Source of the DNA: Planctomycetota bacterium
GTDB taxonomy: Bacteria > Planctomycetota > UBA8742 > UBA2392
Assembly (NCBI GenBank): GCA_003576915.1
Contig: QEVF01000018.1
Coordinates: 25,804 to 89,803 of the forward strand
DNA: 64,000 nt
Direction: 5' to 3'
Part shown: piece after piece, positions 54,441 to 62,628 of the stretch
Layout: the number at the start of each line of letters is the position of its first letter
Position numbering within the stretch: the stretch's first letter is position 1
Notes under the pieces: model-generated
Database searches by the model: none
Told to the model about the DNA's origin: nothing
Seen by the model: the letters and a program-made list of their open reading frames with translations, nothing else
Position numbers and translations under genes: made by a program

Positions 54441-57254
54441 CTACAGCAAGGTTCGCGACCAGTTGCCTTCATGGGTCGCAGGAATGGGCTGCGAACGCAT
54501 AGCCGCGTCGCAGATGGCGCGGATTTCCTCGCCCGTGAATTTGCGGTGGATGAAATCCAGCCTGAAGCGGCTGGCCCCCGCTTTCTGCAGCTCTGACTGC
54601 CGGTGCGCGATCGAATAGGCCTCCTTGCCCATGATGATCGTGCGGCAGTGATGATCGACGGCCAGAAACTCCTCGCCGTAGGAGTTCTTCATCGTCATTT
54701 CATGGAAGCCGCAATAGGCGCGGCCGGGGCAGTGGCCCAGCATGTTGGCATAGACGCAGCTCTCCGCCGTGAAGAGAGGCGTGTCCTGATAGGTCACGAT
54801 GTCGGCCTCGGGGCCGAACTCGCCCAGCACGGCACGCATGTTCTCGATGCCGTCCTCGACGCTGAGCGTCACGCGCGAACAGCCCTGCTCCAGCCAGGCG
54901 CGCGCGGCTTCGCGGCTGAGCGTGTACAGGGGCCAGTCTGCGATGATGTCGAGGCCCGCGCCCCGGAAATCCGGAATGCGCGGCTCAAAGGTCAGGCCCA
55001 GCCTCCGCGTGGCCACGTCGGCGCTGCGCCGCATGATCGTGGCCGTGCCCATGCGCTTGCGCTTGTCCACGCCCGCCATGCGCGCGAGGTATTCAAACCC
55101 GCCCAGGTTCGACACGCAGAAGCGCCGCGCCCCCGCGGCATGGAGGTCGCGCAGCTTCCACTCCATGCCCGCGTGTTCCCATGCCCGCGTGATCACGGGC
55201 AGGGCCACGCGCAGCCTTGGGCCGTGGCGCTTGAAGGCATCCACCAGGGCCTCGGGGCGATCCTGGGCGATGTCCACGAAGACCTCGTCAAGCTGCTCCA
55301 GCGGCAGATGCTCGAGATAGGCCACACGGTCCACCAGCGCGGCAAAGCGCGGCTTGTGCTTGACGCGGCCCGTGCCCTGCTGCGTCGGCGTGGCCAGGGC
55401 TGCGCGCACGTCGGCCAGCTTGCGGATGCGCGCCACGCTTACGGCCTCGTCAAAGGCCGCAAAGAACTGGCGGCGCGCTTCATTGACTTCGCCCGCGGGG
55501 GTGAACACGCCGGCGGGCACAGCCGCGCTGAATTTGCCCAGGGCAAAGCGAGTGCTGCCCAGGCGTTCGAAGAACTCGCGCAGGCGGGCCTCGTCCATGG
55601 GCTGGCTGTCGGCGAAGAGCAACTTGACGGGATAGTCGCGCACGAGCTCGATGGGGCCGTGGCGGCCGGTGATGACCATCTTGCCGGGCATGCCAAGCTC
55701 GCCCAGGCGCGGCGCGTCGCGGTCGATGCGGAAGGTGATGTCGATGTTGACCTTGAGGCGGGCGCGCGAAAGCTTGGCGGGAACCTTGGTGGGATACTTG
55801 CGCTTGAGCGCCTGGCTCGAGATCAGGCGAACCTCGTCGCCGGCCTTGACGCCCGGCGGCACGGGGATGGTCACTTCCTCGCCGGCCTTGACGTTGAAGA
55901 CCCGCTTGCCCGCGAGGTTGAGCTTGTCGGCGGCGAACTTTACGGGCTCACGCGCGACGGAAACCTCGGCGCCGGCATCAAGGTGCGTGGACTTGCCGGA
56001 CTCGCGGAACTCGATGGCCTTGTCCCTCGCCTGCCGTCGCTCGGGAGAAACCGCCGCCTCCTCGACCTGCACGGGCCTGGCGCTGTAGCCGGGCCCCAAT
56101 TCGGAGCGGTCGTCTATTTCCGCTCCCTCGCGGTGCAGATGGGCGCCGCGGGGCTTGATCATCAGGCCGTCGTGGCGCTCGAAGTCGGCGGCGGCGCGGA
56201 AGGCGGCACGGCCCAGGTTCACGCGCTCAACGGTGCCAAGGTAGAGACCCTGGGGCTCGCTTTCGTCCTTGTCCGCGACGTTCTTGTGTTCGTTGTGGCT
56301 GCCGAAATAGAACAGCTCCGTGGCCTCGCGCGAGTAAATGACCTTGAGCTGCTCCTCGGCCGCCTTGAAGTCCACAGGCTGCCCGTCAATGGCCTTGCGG
56401 TAGAGGTCGGTCACGGCCGCGACATACAGCGGGCTCTTGCGCCGGCCCTCGATCTTCACGCTCCTGACCCCCAGGCGCGCCAGCTCCGGGATGACCGAGG
56501 GCGCCTGCAGGTCCTTCATCGAGAAGGCCTTGCCCTCGCCCAGCGGAGTCACAAAGGAATCGCGACAGGTGTAAGCGCATTTGCCCCGGTTGCCGCTGCG
56601 CCCCGTCACCTGCGACGAAAACAGGCAGAGGCCCGAGTAGCTGTAGCACAGCGAGCCATGCACGAAGGCCTCAAGCTCAATGCCGCACTGGGACCGGATG
56701 GCGTCAATCTCGTTGAGGGTGAGCTCGCGCGCCAGAATCGCGCGCTCAAAGCCGTTGCGCTCGCACCACTTCGCGCCGTCCACGTTGTGCACCAGCATCT
56801 GGGTGCTGGCGTGCCACTTCAGCCGCGGGAAATACTCGCGGATGATGCGATACACGCCGAAGTCCTGCACGATGATGGCATCGACGCCCATCTCCTCGCA
56901 GTCGGCCAGCATCGAGATGAGTTCGTCCAGCTCCTTCTGCTGGATGACGGTATTGATCGTGACGTAGACCTTGCGGCCGCGCTCATGGGCAAAGCCCACG
57001 GCCTGATCGAGCTGCTCGACCGTGAAGTTCTCGGCCTGGGCGCGGGCCGAGAATGACTTCAAACCCAGGTAAACGGCGTCAGCGCCGTAGTCCATGGCCG
57101 CATAAAAGGCCTCCGGCCCGCCGGCGGGCGCCAGCAGCTCGGGGCGAGGGTATTTCGGCGGCAGCTTGGAAGTCTCAGCGTCGGCCTCGGGTTGAGGCAG
57201 CTTGCTGGTGGGCTTGTCGGAGGCGTTGGGCGCGGCTTTGGCGGTGTCGGGCAT
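54441..57254 (-). CDS. U32 family peptidase / rRNA hydroxylation-type protein
   Basis: A 937-aa protein of peptidase family U32, in the long class with DUF3656. A TIM-barrel part (about 38-330) has LLAPAGGPEAFYAAMDYGADAVYLG, the NTVIQQKEL segment and HGSLCYSYSGLCLFSSQVTGRSGNRGKCAYTCR, in which the Cys residues ligate a cluster. A central beta-rich domain contains KVEGRRKSPLYV-like and long charged strands. A second barrel half (about 650-900) ends in CVYANMLGHCPGRAYCGFHEM with further Cys. Related E. coli proteins (RlhA, TrhP) hydroxylate rRNA or tRNA pyrimidines from prephenate, so that role is more likely than proteolysis. The first 35 residues are disordered. Confidence 0.85.
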   Translation of the reverse strand: MPDTAKAAPNASDKPTSKLPQPEADAETSKLPPKYPRPELLAPAGGPEAFYAAMDYGADAVYLGLKSFSARAQAENFTVEQLDQAVGFAHERGRKVYVTINTVIQQKELDELISMLADCEEMGVDAIIVQDFGVYRIIREYFPRLKWHASTQMLVHNVDGAKWCERNGFERAILARELTLNEIDAIRSQCGIELEAFVHGSLCYSYSGLCLFSSQVTGRSGNRGKCAYTCRDSFVTPLGEGKAFSMKDLQAPSVIPELARLGVRSVKIEGRRKSPLYVAAVTDLYRKAIDGQPVDFKAAEEQLKVIYSREATELFYFGSHNEHKNVADKDESEPQGLYLGTVERVNLGRAAFRAAADFERHDGLMIKPRGAHLHREGAEIDDRSELGPGYSARPVQVEEAAVSPERRQARDKAIEFRESGKSTHLDAGAEVSVAREPVKFAADKLNLAGKRVFNVKAGEEVTIPVPPGVKAGDEVRLISSQALKRKYPTKVPAKLSRARLKVNIDITFRIDRDAPRLGELGMPGKMVITGRHGPIELVRDYPVKLLFADSQPMDEARLREFFERLGSTRFALGKFSAAVPAGVFTPAGEVNEARRQFFAAFDEAVSVARIRKLADVRAALATPTQQGTGRVKHKPRFAALVDRVAYLEHLPLEQLDEVFVDIAQDRPEALVDAFKRHGPRLRVALPVITRAWEHAGMEWKLRDLHAAGARRFCVSNLGGFEYLARMAGVDKRKRMGTATIMRRSADVATRRLGLTFEPRIPDFRGAGLDIIADWPLYTLSREAARAWLEQGCSRVTLSVEDGIENMRAVLGEFGPEADIVTYQDTPLFTAESCVYANMLGHCPGRAYCGFHEMTMKNSYGEEFLAVDHHCRTIIMGKEAYSIAHRQSELQKAGASRFRLDFIHRKFTGEEIRAICDAAMRSQPIPATHEGNWSRTLL

Positions 57255-57476
57255 ATTCTACGCCTTGGCGTGATCGCCGTGGCGCCTTCCATGGTCGGCT
57301 TTGGGCCTACAGGGGCACAAGGCTACGAAGCACGGGCGCCAAAGCAACTGGAGAGCCGGTGATGGACCGGCTTGTGCGCCCCGCAACGAATGCCGGAACC
57401 TTCTGGCAACCGTCGTGTGTGCCGCAACGCAAAAGCAGGCCGGTCACAGGGCAGGCCCGGATTACCCGTCAGCCTG
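57255..57476. other. 222-bp intergenic region, nothing recognised
   Basis: Between U32 and the aldolase, both minus strand. Contains a small hairpin GCCGGTGATGGACCGGC (57354-57370) and, at the aldolase stop, CAGCCTGCTAG, which echoes the end of the multi-hairpin repeat without the rest of it. TAGAAT directly precedes the U32 ATG on the minus strand and may be its -10 box. Confidence 0.4.
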
Positions 57477-58127
57477 CTAGATGGCGCCTTTGGCGCCTTC
57501 CCAGTCTTTGAGGAATTGCGCCAGGCCCTTGTCCGTCAGCGGGTGCTGCACGAGCTGCGAGAACACCTTGAAGGGAATCGTGGAAACATCGGCACCCATC
57601 AGGGCCGCCAGATGGACGTGAATGGGGTGGCGGATGCTGGCGGCCAGAATCTGCGTTTCAAAGCCGTAGTTGTCGTAGATCTTGCGGATCTCGCCGATGA
57701 TCTGCATGCCGTCCTGGCCGATGTCGTCCAGGCGCCCGATGAACGGGCTCACGTAGGTCGCGCCGGCCTTGGCCGCCAGCAGCGCCTGCACGGGGCTGAA
57801 GCAGAGCGTCACGTTGGTCTTCACTCCGTCGCCGCTGAGGCGGCGGCAGGCCTTGAGTCCCTCGGGAATCAGGGGCAGCTTGATGACCACGTTCTCGCCG
57901 TACTTGAGCAATTCCCTGGCCTGGGCCAGCATGCCGTCGGCATCCAGGGCCGTGACTTCGAGGCTCACCGGCCCCTTGACCAGCTTGCAGATCTCGGCGG
58001 CAACTTCCTTGAAGGGGCGGCCGCTCTTGGCCACCAGGGTCGGGTTGGTTGTGACGCCGTCGAGGATGCCCAGGGCATTGGCCTCACGGATTTCCTTCAC
58101 GTCCGCCGTATCAATGAAGAATTTCAT
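57477..58127 (-). CDS. fsa: Fructose-6-phosphate aldolase / small transaldolase
   Basis: A 216-aa class I aldolase of the TalC/MipB group, linking dihydroxyacetone or sedoheptulose phosphates with glyceraldehyde 3-phosphate. The Schiff-base Lys83 is in [12 protein letters not shown], and the start [13 protein letters not shown] and [14 protein letters not shown] match the group. [10 protein letters not shown] near residue 165 is the conserved phosphate-site segment. Length matches the 215-220 aa small transaldolases rather than the 310-aa TalB. Whether it acts as transaldolase or F6P aldolase cannot be told from sequence. It is monocistronic, 98 bp from the upstream proline-rich gene. Confidence 0.93.
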   Translation of the reverse strand: MKFFIDTADVKEIREANALGILDGVTTNPTLVAKSGRPFKEVAAEICKLVKGPVSLEVTALDADGMLAQARELLKYGENVVIKLPLIPEGLKACRRLSGDGVKTNVTLCFSPVQALLAAKAGATYVSPFIGRLDDIGQDGMQIIGEIRKIYDNYGFETQILAASIRHPIHVHLAALMGADVSTIPFKVFSQLVQHPLTDKGLAQFLKDWEGAKGAI

Positions 58128-58225
58128 GTCTCGCTTTCTCGAAGTGGGGTGCCTGCCGCGCAGGGCCGGAGCCTAGCGCCACGCCCGCGCAATGCAACCT
58201 GTGGAAAAGCCGGGCGGACCTCCCG

Positions 58226-59113
58226 TCACTCCTGAAGGATCGAATAGTGGTTCTTGCCGATGTCGTAAACCTTCATGGACTGCGACCTGCCGTCAAAGGA
58301 CGTGAAGCGCACGGTACACGAGGCGGCACCCGTGATCGTCAGCTCGAAGTTGCCGGCGTATTCGTTCAGCTCTCCGTCCCAGACCAGATCGCTGATCTTC
58401 AGGGCGCCCTGCACGACGCCCAAAGCCTCCCCCGGCGCGCCATTGGAAATGCCCGGCTTGCCGTGTTCGGCCAGGCGGGGCCCACCGGGCGCCAGGGACT
58501 GGTTGTTGCGCTCGTAGTAGGTCTTGAGCCGGGAACGTATCAGGTCGAAGTCCGAGCGCAGTTGGGCCGCATCCACCTCACGGCTTTGCTGGCCCTGCTG
58601 CGAGACGTAGTGAAACCACGCAAAGCCCGCCGCGACCGCTCCCAGCAGCAGCACCACGTTGATCACGGTTCCGGTAATGGCAAGACCCCGGCCGGTCCGT
58701 GAGCCGTTGGGGCCTGTCTCGGCAATGGCCAGGGCGCCCAGGACAATGCCCACCAGTATCGCAACGCCCAGCACGCCGCAAAGCACGCCCCCCACCAGCC
58801 CCACTCCGGCACAGATCAGGGAGCCCACCGCCTTTCCGCTCTGCGGCTTGACCACGCCGAAATCCGGCATCATGGGCGGCGGCGGAGGCATATAGCCCGG
58901 AGGCGGCATGTAGCCCGGCACGGCATAACCCGGCATGGGCGGCGCCATGGGTCGCGGCGGAGGCGGTGGAGGCGGCGGCGGCGGAGGCGGAGGCGCGCCC
59001 AGGGGGTCGGGCATGGGCGCCGAGGCATAGAAGGGGCTCGCGCCCGGCCCCGAAGCTGCCGGGGGTTGACCCCAGGGACGGGGCGCTTGAGGCTCGTCAG
59101 GTGCCTGGCTCAT
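58226..59113 (-). CDS. Proline-rich membrane protein (DUF4190-like), paralogue 1
   Basis: A 295-aa protein. The first 100 residues are Pro-rich (13-14 consecutive Pro near residue 40 and repeated Pro-Gly-Tyr). Two membrane helices (about 103-125 and 145-168) have the DUF4190-like GKAVGSLICAGVGLVGGVL ... GRGLAITGTVINVVLLLG. A C-terminal outer domain contains DLIRSRLKTYYERNNQSLAPGGP, shared with the neighbour, then a beta-rich segment ending DIGKNHYSI. Probably a surface or envelope protein; function unknown. It is tandem with its paralogue at 59266, with 152 bp between. Confidence 0.7.
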   Translation of the reverse strand: MSQAPDEPQAPRPWGQPPAASGPGASPFYASAPMPDPLGAPPPPPPPPPPPPPRPMAPPMPGYAVPGYMPPPGYMPPPPPMMPDFGVVKPQSGKAVGSLICAGVGLVGGVLCGVLGVAILVGIVLGALAIAETGPNGSRTGRGLAITGTVINVVLLLGAVAAGFAWFHYVSQQGQQSREVDAAQLRSDFDLIRSRLKTYYERNNQSLAPGGPRLAEHGKPGISNGAPGEALGVVQGALKISDLVWDGELNEYAGNFELTITGAASCTVRFTSFDGRSQSMKVYDIGKNHYSILQE

Positions 59114-59265
59114 GGCGTCAGTTTAGTTCCTGCGCTGGATGTGTGCAGTGTGCTCAAGGCCCGAAGTGAATGCTGGCGCTACAACGCTGGATCATTGAAT
59201 CAGCCCCGCCCGGCGGCCGCCCGCCGGGGCCCGAGGAAGGCGGACTTGCCGGCGGGCCCGCCATC

Positions 59266-60264
59266 TTATGGCCTCGGCGTGATCGTGTAGCTGTCGCTGC
59301 CGATGTCGATGACGCGCATCTCGCGGCCACTCTGGTTGTGCCGAACGACGGCGCTGGCCGTTCCCGTAACGGTCAGGGTGAAGTCGCTGACAGTACCCAA
59401 CAGATCAGCCTCCGTCACGAGATGGCGCAGGCTCAAGGTGCCGGCCACCTTGCCCTCCTGCCGGGGTGCGCGGTTGGAGTAGTCATAGCGTATGGAGTTT
59501 GTGGCCAGCACGGGACCGCCCGGCCCCAGAGAGTTGTTGTTCCGTTCGTAGTAGACCTGCATGCGCGCGCGAATGGTGTCGAAATCGCTCTCCACCCAGC
59601 GCTCCTGGCGGGTTTCGCGTTCCTTCTCGGCCGCATAAATGGCCCCGCCGATGGCCAGACCCACCAGCACGCAGAGCAGCAGCGCCACACCATTGACGGC
59701 CATTCCGCCAACGGCGAGCCCCCGGCCCTGGCGCGGCCCATCCTCGCGGGTGTCCTTCAGGGCCAGCCAGCCGATGATGAAGCCAATGGGCGCCACCACC
59801 GGCGCTGTTATCAAAAACATGAAATTCACAATGCCCATGACCAGCGACGCTATGGCCCGGCCGCTGTAGGGCTTCGCCGGAGGAAACGGACGCGGCACGC
59901 CATATCCCGGCGCAAAGGGCTGCCCCGGCATACCGTAGCCCTGAGCGCCATAGCCGGGCGTACCGTAGCCGGGAGCGCCGTAGCCCGGATAGGGGGCGCC
60001 GTAGCCGGGCGCGCCATAGCCCGGCGGCGGCGGCACCGGCGGCATGGCCGGCGCGGGGCGCGGGCCGGACATGCGCTGGGCGTAGAAATCGTGGGGATGC
60101 GGGGGAGTCACCGGCGGCGGGGCAAAGCCCTGCCCGGCGGGCACAAAGCCGCCTTCGCCGCTCTCCGGTGTCGGCGGCACCGGCGGCACCGGCGGTTCCA
60201 GCGGCGGCGGTGGAGGAGGAGCCTCTCCCCAAGGGGGTGATTCAGCGGGTCTGTCTTCACTCAT
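59266..60264 (-). CDS. Proline/glycine/tyrosine-rich membrane protein (DUF4190-like), paralogue 2
   Basis: A 332-aa paralogue of the next gene. The start at 60264 (MSEDRPAESPP) is chosen over an ATG 14 codons earlier because it matches the other paralogue's short acidic N-terminus. Residues about 65-125 hold Tyr-Gly-Ala-Pro-Gly repeats. Two membrane helices have YSGRAIASLVMGIVNFMFL ... GRGLAVGGMAVNGVALLLCVLVGLAIGG. The outer domain has DFDTIRARMQVYYERNNNSLGPGGP and ends IDIGSDSYTI. The conserved Tyr-Tyr-Glu-Arg-Asn-Asn and Gly-Pro-Gly-Gly-Pro in both proteins mark a shared, unassigned domain. Confidence 0.7.
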   Translation of the reverse strand: MSEDRPAESPPWGEAPPPPPPLEPPVPPVPPTPESGEGGFVPAGQGFAPPPVTPPHPHDFYAQRMSGPRPAPAMPPVPPPPGYGAPGYGAPYPGYGAPGYGTPGYGAQGYGMPGQPFAPGYGVPRPFPPAKPYSGRAIASLVMGIVNFMFLITAPVVAPIGFIIGWLALKDTREDGPRQGRGLAVGGMAVNGVALLLCVLVGLAIGGAIYAAEKERETRQERWVESDFDTIRARMQVYYERNNNSLGPGGPVLATNSIRYDYSNRAPRQEGKVAGTLSLRHLVTEADLLGTVSDFTLTVTGTASAVVRHNQSGREMRVIDIGSDSYTITPRP

Positions 60265-60385
60265 GGCCGCCCATTCTTGGCAATGTGTCCCTTCGGCTTT
60301 CAACATCCTATTTCGAGCGCGGCGTCTGTCACTTGCCAGTCTGCCCGCTTTTCAGGCCGCGCCAAGGCGCTATTCTTGCCGCCCC

Positions 60386-61792
60386 ATGGCGCACGACGAC
60401 CACAACCACTCCGAGGACCTGCCGCGCGAAGGCGTGGTTTTCGCGCCCGGGGGCGCGCCGGGCCAAAGCGCCTACATGCTGACCTTCGGCTGCCAGATGA
60501 ACGTGCTGGACAGCGAACTGGCCATGGCAACCCTGGCCGAGAGCGGCCTCGGCGCGACGGACGCACCCGAGCAGGCCGAGGTCATTCTCGTCAACACCTG
60601 CTCCGTGCGCGACAAGGCCGAACAGAAGGCCTATTCCTTTCTGGGCCGCATGAAGCGCCTCAAAAGGGCCAACCCCAACGTCGTCATCGGCGTGCTGGGC
60701 TGCATGGCCCAGAAAGAGGGCGAGCTGATTTTCAAGAGGGCCCCCTACGTCGATATCGTCGCGGGCACACGCCACTTCACGCGCATCGATGAATACGTGC
60801 GCCGCGTGCGCGAGGGCAGGCAGCGCATCCTCGCCCTGGGCCGCGACGATGAGGTTGTCAGCGCCAAGCGCTACCGCCTGCGCGACTCGCGCCACTCGCT
60901 GCAGGTGGCCGTCATGCGCGGCTGCGACCACCACTGCACGTTTTGCGTGGTGCCCAACACACGCGGCATCGAGCAGAGCAAGCCCTTTGACGAGGTGGTC
61001 AAGGAGTGCGAGATTCTGGTGGGCGCCGGCGCCCGCGAAATCACCCTGCTGGGCCAGAACATCGACAGCTACGGCAAGCGGCTTTTGCCGCGGCGCACGC
61101 TCGCCGAGCTGCTGCACGCGGTATCGAAGATTCCGGGGCTGGACCGCCTGCGCTTCATCACCAGCCACCCGGCGGACCTGAAGCCCGAACTGCTTGAGGC
61201 CTTCCGCGAGATTCCCAACCTGATGCCGTACCTGCACTTTCCGGCCCAGAGCGGCAGCGACCGCATCCTTCGCGCCATGCGCCGCGGCTACAGCGCCGAC
61301 GACTACCTGCGGCTGGTGGACCAGGCCCGGGCGGCCTGCCCGGAAATCGGGCTGGCCGGCGACACCATTGTGGGCTTTCCCACGGAGACTGACACCGACT
61401 TCGAGCGCACGCTGGAGCTGCACCGCCGCGTCGAGTACCAGAACGCGTTCATCTTCGCCTATTCGCACCGCGCGTTTACGCCCGCCGAGAAAATGAACCT
61501 GGCCGACGACATTCCCGAAGACGTAAAGAGCCAGCGCGTGAACGAGCTGATCCGCCAGCAGCGCGAGATCAGCGCGAGGGTGCTCAAGCGTTACGAAGGG
61601 CGCGTCTTGCCCGTGCTCGTGGACAGCCGCGTGAAGGCGGTGGGTCCATCGGGCGGGGGCACGACCTTTGAGGGGCGCTCACCCCAGAACAACATCGTCC
61701 ACTTCGACAGCGGGCGCGACCTGACGGGTGAAATCGTGAGCGTGAAGATCACCCGCACGACGGGCCAGGCGCTTTACGGCCAACTGGCCTGA
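60386..61792 (+). CDS. miaB: tRNA-2-methylthio-N6-isopentenyladenosine methylthiotransferase
   Basis: A 468-aa radical-SAM enzyme that adds a methylthio group to A37 of tRNA. The first cluster is Cys36 (FGCQMN), Cys72 (NTCSVR) and Cys106 (GVLGCMAQ). The radical-SAM cluster is Cys180-x3-Cys184-x2-Cys187 (GCDHHCTFC). A C-terminal TRAM domain covers about 400-468. TATTCT with TTTTCA 16 bases upstream forms a likely promoter only nine bases before the ATG, so the leader is very short. A perfect palindrome TTTGACATGTCAAA (61798-61811) follows six bases after the stop. Confidence 0.96.
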   Translation: MAHDDHNHSEDLPREGVVFAPGGAPGQSAYMLTFGCQMNVLDSELAMATLAESGLGATDAPEQAEVILVNTCSVRDKAEQKAYSFLGRMKRLKRANPNVVIGVLGCMAQKEGELIFKRAPYVDIVAGTRHFTRIDEYVRRVREGRQRILALGRDDEVVSAKRYRLRDSRHSLQVAVMRGCDHHCTFCVVPNTRGIEQSKPFDEVVKECEILVGAGAREITLLGQNIDSYGKRLLPRRTLAELLHAVSKIPGLDRLRFITSHPADLKPELLEAFREIPNLMPYLHFPAQSGSDRILRAMRRGYSADDYLRLVDQARAACPEIGLAGDTIVGFPTETDTDFERTLELHRRVEYQNAFIFAYSHRAFTPAEKMNLADDIPEDVKSQRVNELIRQQREISARVLKRYEGRVLPVLVDSRVKAVGPSGGGTTFEGRSPQNNIVHFDSGRDLTGEIVSVKITRTTGQALYGQLA

Positions 61793-61832
61793 TCCCGTTT
61801 GACATGTCAAAGAGCGTGCCTGCGGCCCTGAT

Positions 61833-61990
61833 GCTTGGCAGGCCGTTGAAATCCGGCCTGCCAAGCAAGCCATGGATGGCTTGCGCATTTCAGGCGGCTG
61901 CAAGGCCGCTTGAAATGAAGGTCGGGCCGAACTTACTTCGGCCCGACCGGGTTGAGAAAGTGGCCGGACGCCACCTTTTCAACGACCTGT
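61833..61990. repeat. Multi-hairpin dispersed repeat, copy D (most complete)
   Basis: Five successive stems: GCTTGGCAGGCCG/CGGCCTGCCAAGC (61833-61866); CAAGCCAT/ATGGCTTG (61866-61883); CATTTCAGGCGGC/GCCGCTTGAAATG (61886-61917); GGTCGGGCCGAA/TTCGGCCCGACC (61920-61948, perfect 12 bp); GAAAGTGGC/GCCACCTTTTC (61954-61981). It lies between the convergent miaB and alanine-rich protein genes. Confidence 0.8.
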
Positions 61991-62010
61991 CGGGGCCGCT
62001 TTGCCGGCGG

Positions 62011-62550
62011 CTAGGCAGCCGCCGCCGCAGGCGTGGCGGTTTGAGCCTTCTCGGCCCGGGCCTTTGGCTGCGGCCGCGGCGCCGGCGGAATGGGCGCGGG
62101 CTTGTTCACCGCCTGCGCCGCCACCTCGGCCTCACGCACCAGCGAATCCTTGGCCGCGTCGATGAACTCCTTGGCGGGCTCGACGCCGGCGCCTGCCATG
62201 CGCGCGGCCTGCAGGGCGAGCTTGCGCTTGAGTTCCATCAGTTCGGTGATTTCGCGCGCGAGATTCAGCGCTTCGCGGGCATTGAGGGCCGGCCGCTCCC
62301 GGCGCGGAGGCTCAAGGGAGGGGTCGTCGCAGCGCGCAGCGTAGTCCGCCGTTTCCTGGGCGAGGTAGCGGCGGTAGCTGTCGTGACCTTCGCGCATGCT
62401 CAGGCTGAGGCGCTCGAGGCAGTGCTCGATGTGGGCGCCGCCCAACTGGAGGTACAGGGCGCGGACCTTGACGGTCGACAGGGCGATCAGCGCCTTGAAT
62501 TCATCCTGCGCCGCGCCGGCGATTCCTTCTGCTCGATAGCTGTTGGACAT
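62011..62550 (-). CDS. Helical alanine-rich protein, possibly phasin-like
   Basis: A 179-aa protein from the ATG at 62550, with AGGAG six bases before it. Residues 10-130 are amphipathic helix (EFKALIALSTVKVRALYLQLGGAHIEHCLERLSL and later coiled coil), and the C-terminus is Ala/Pro/Lys-rich (KPAPIPPAPRPQPKARAEKAQTATPAAAAA). Such a build is typical of phasins and of some histone-like proteins, but no phasin motif is definite and no polyhydroxyalkanoate gene is nearby. A hairpin overlaps the ribosome binding site. Confidence 0.55.
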   Translation of the reverse strand: MSNSYRAEGIAGAAQDEFKALIALSTVKVRALYLQLGGAHIEHCLERLSLSMREGHDSYRRYLAQETADYAARCDDPSLEPPRRERPALNAREALNLAREITELMELKRKLALQAARMAGAGVEPAKEFIDAAKDSLVREAEVAAQAVNKPAPIPPAPRPQPKARAEKAQTATPAAAAA

Positions 62551-62577
62551 GGCTTTCTCCTGTGTTTGAGAAAAGCC
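62551..62577 (-). promoter_or_regulatory. Start-site hairpin of the alanine-rich protein gene
   Basis: On the mRNA, GGCTTTTCTC (62568-62577) pairs with GAGAAAGCC (62551-62559) directly before the ATG, with one bulged base. The Shine-Dalgarno AGGAG is partly inside the 3' arm. Confidence 0.55.
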
Positions 62578-62628
62578 TACCACACGCTGCGACAGAACCT
62601 TTCGCCCCCGCGCCCCGGTGTGGCCGCG

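Noticed and set aside
54603..57056. 817-codon plus-strand frame over the U32 peptidase
   Set aside because: Same reason: the minus-strand protein has many family motifs, this has none.
61798..61811. TTTGACATGTCAAA as another copy of the coding palindrome
   Set aside because: Centre differs (AT instead of CG) and it is intergenic; noted at miaB but not counted.
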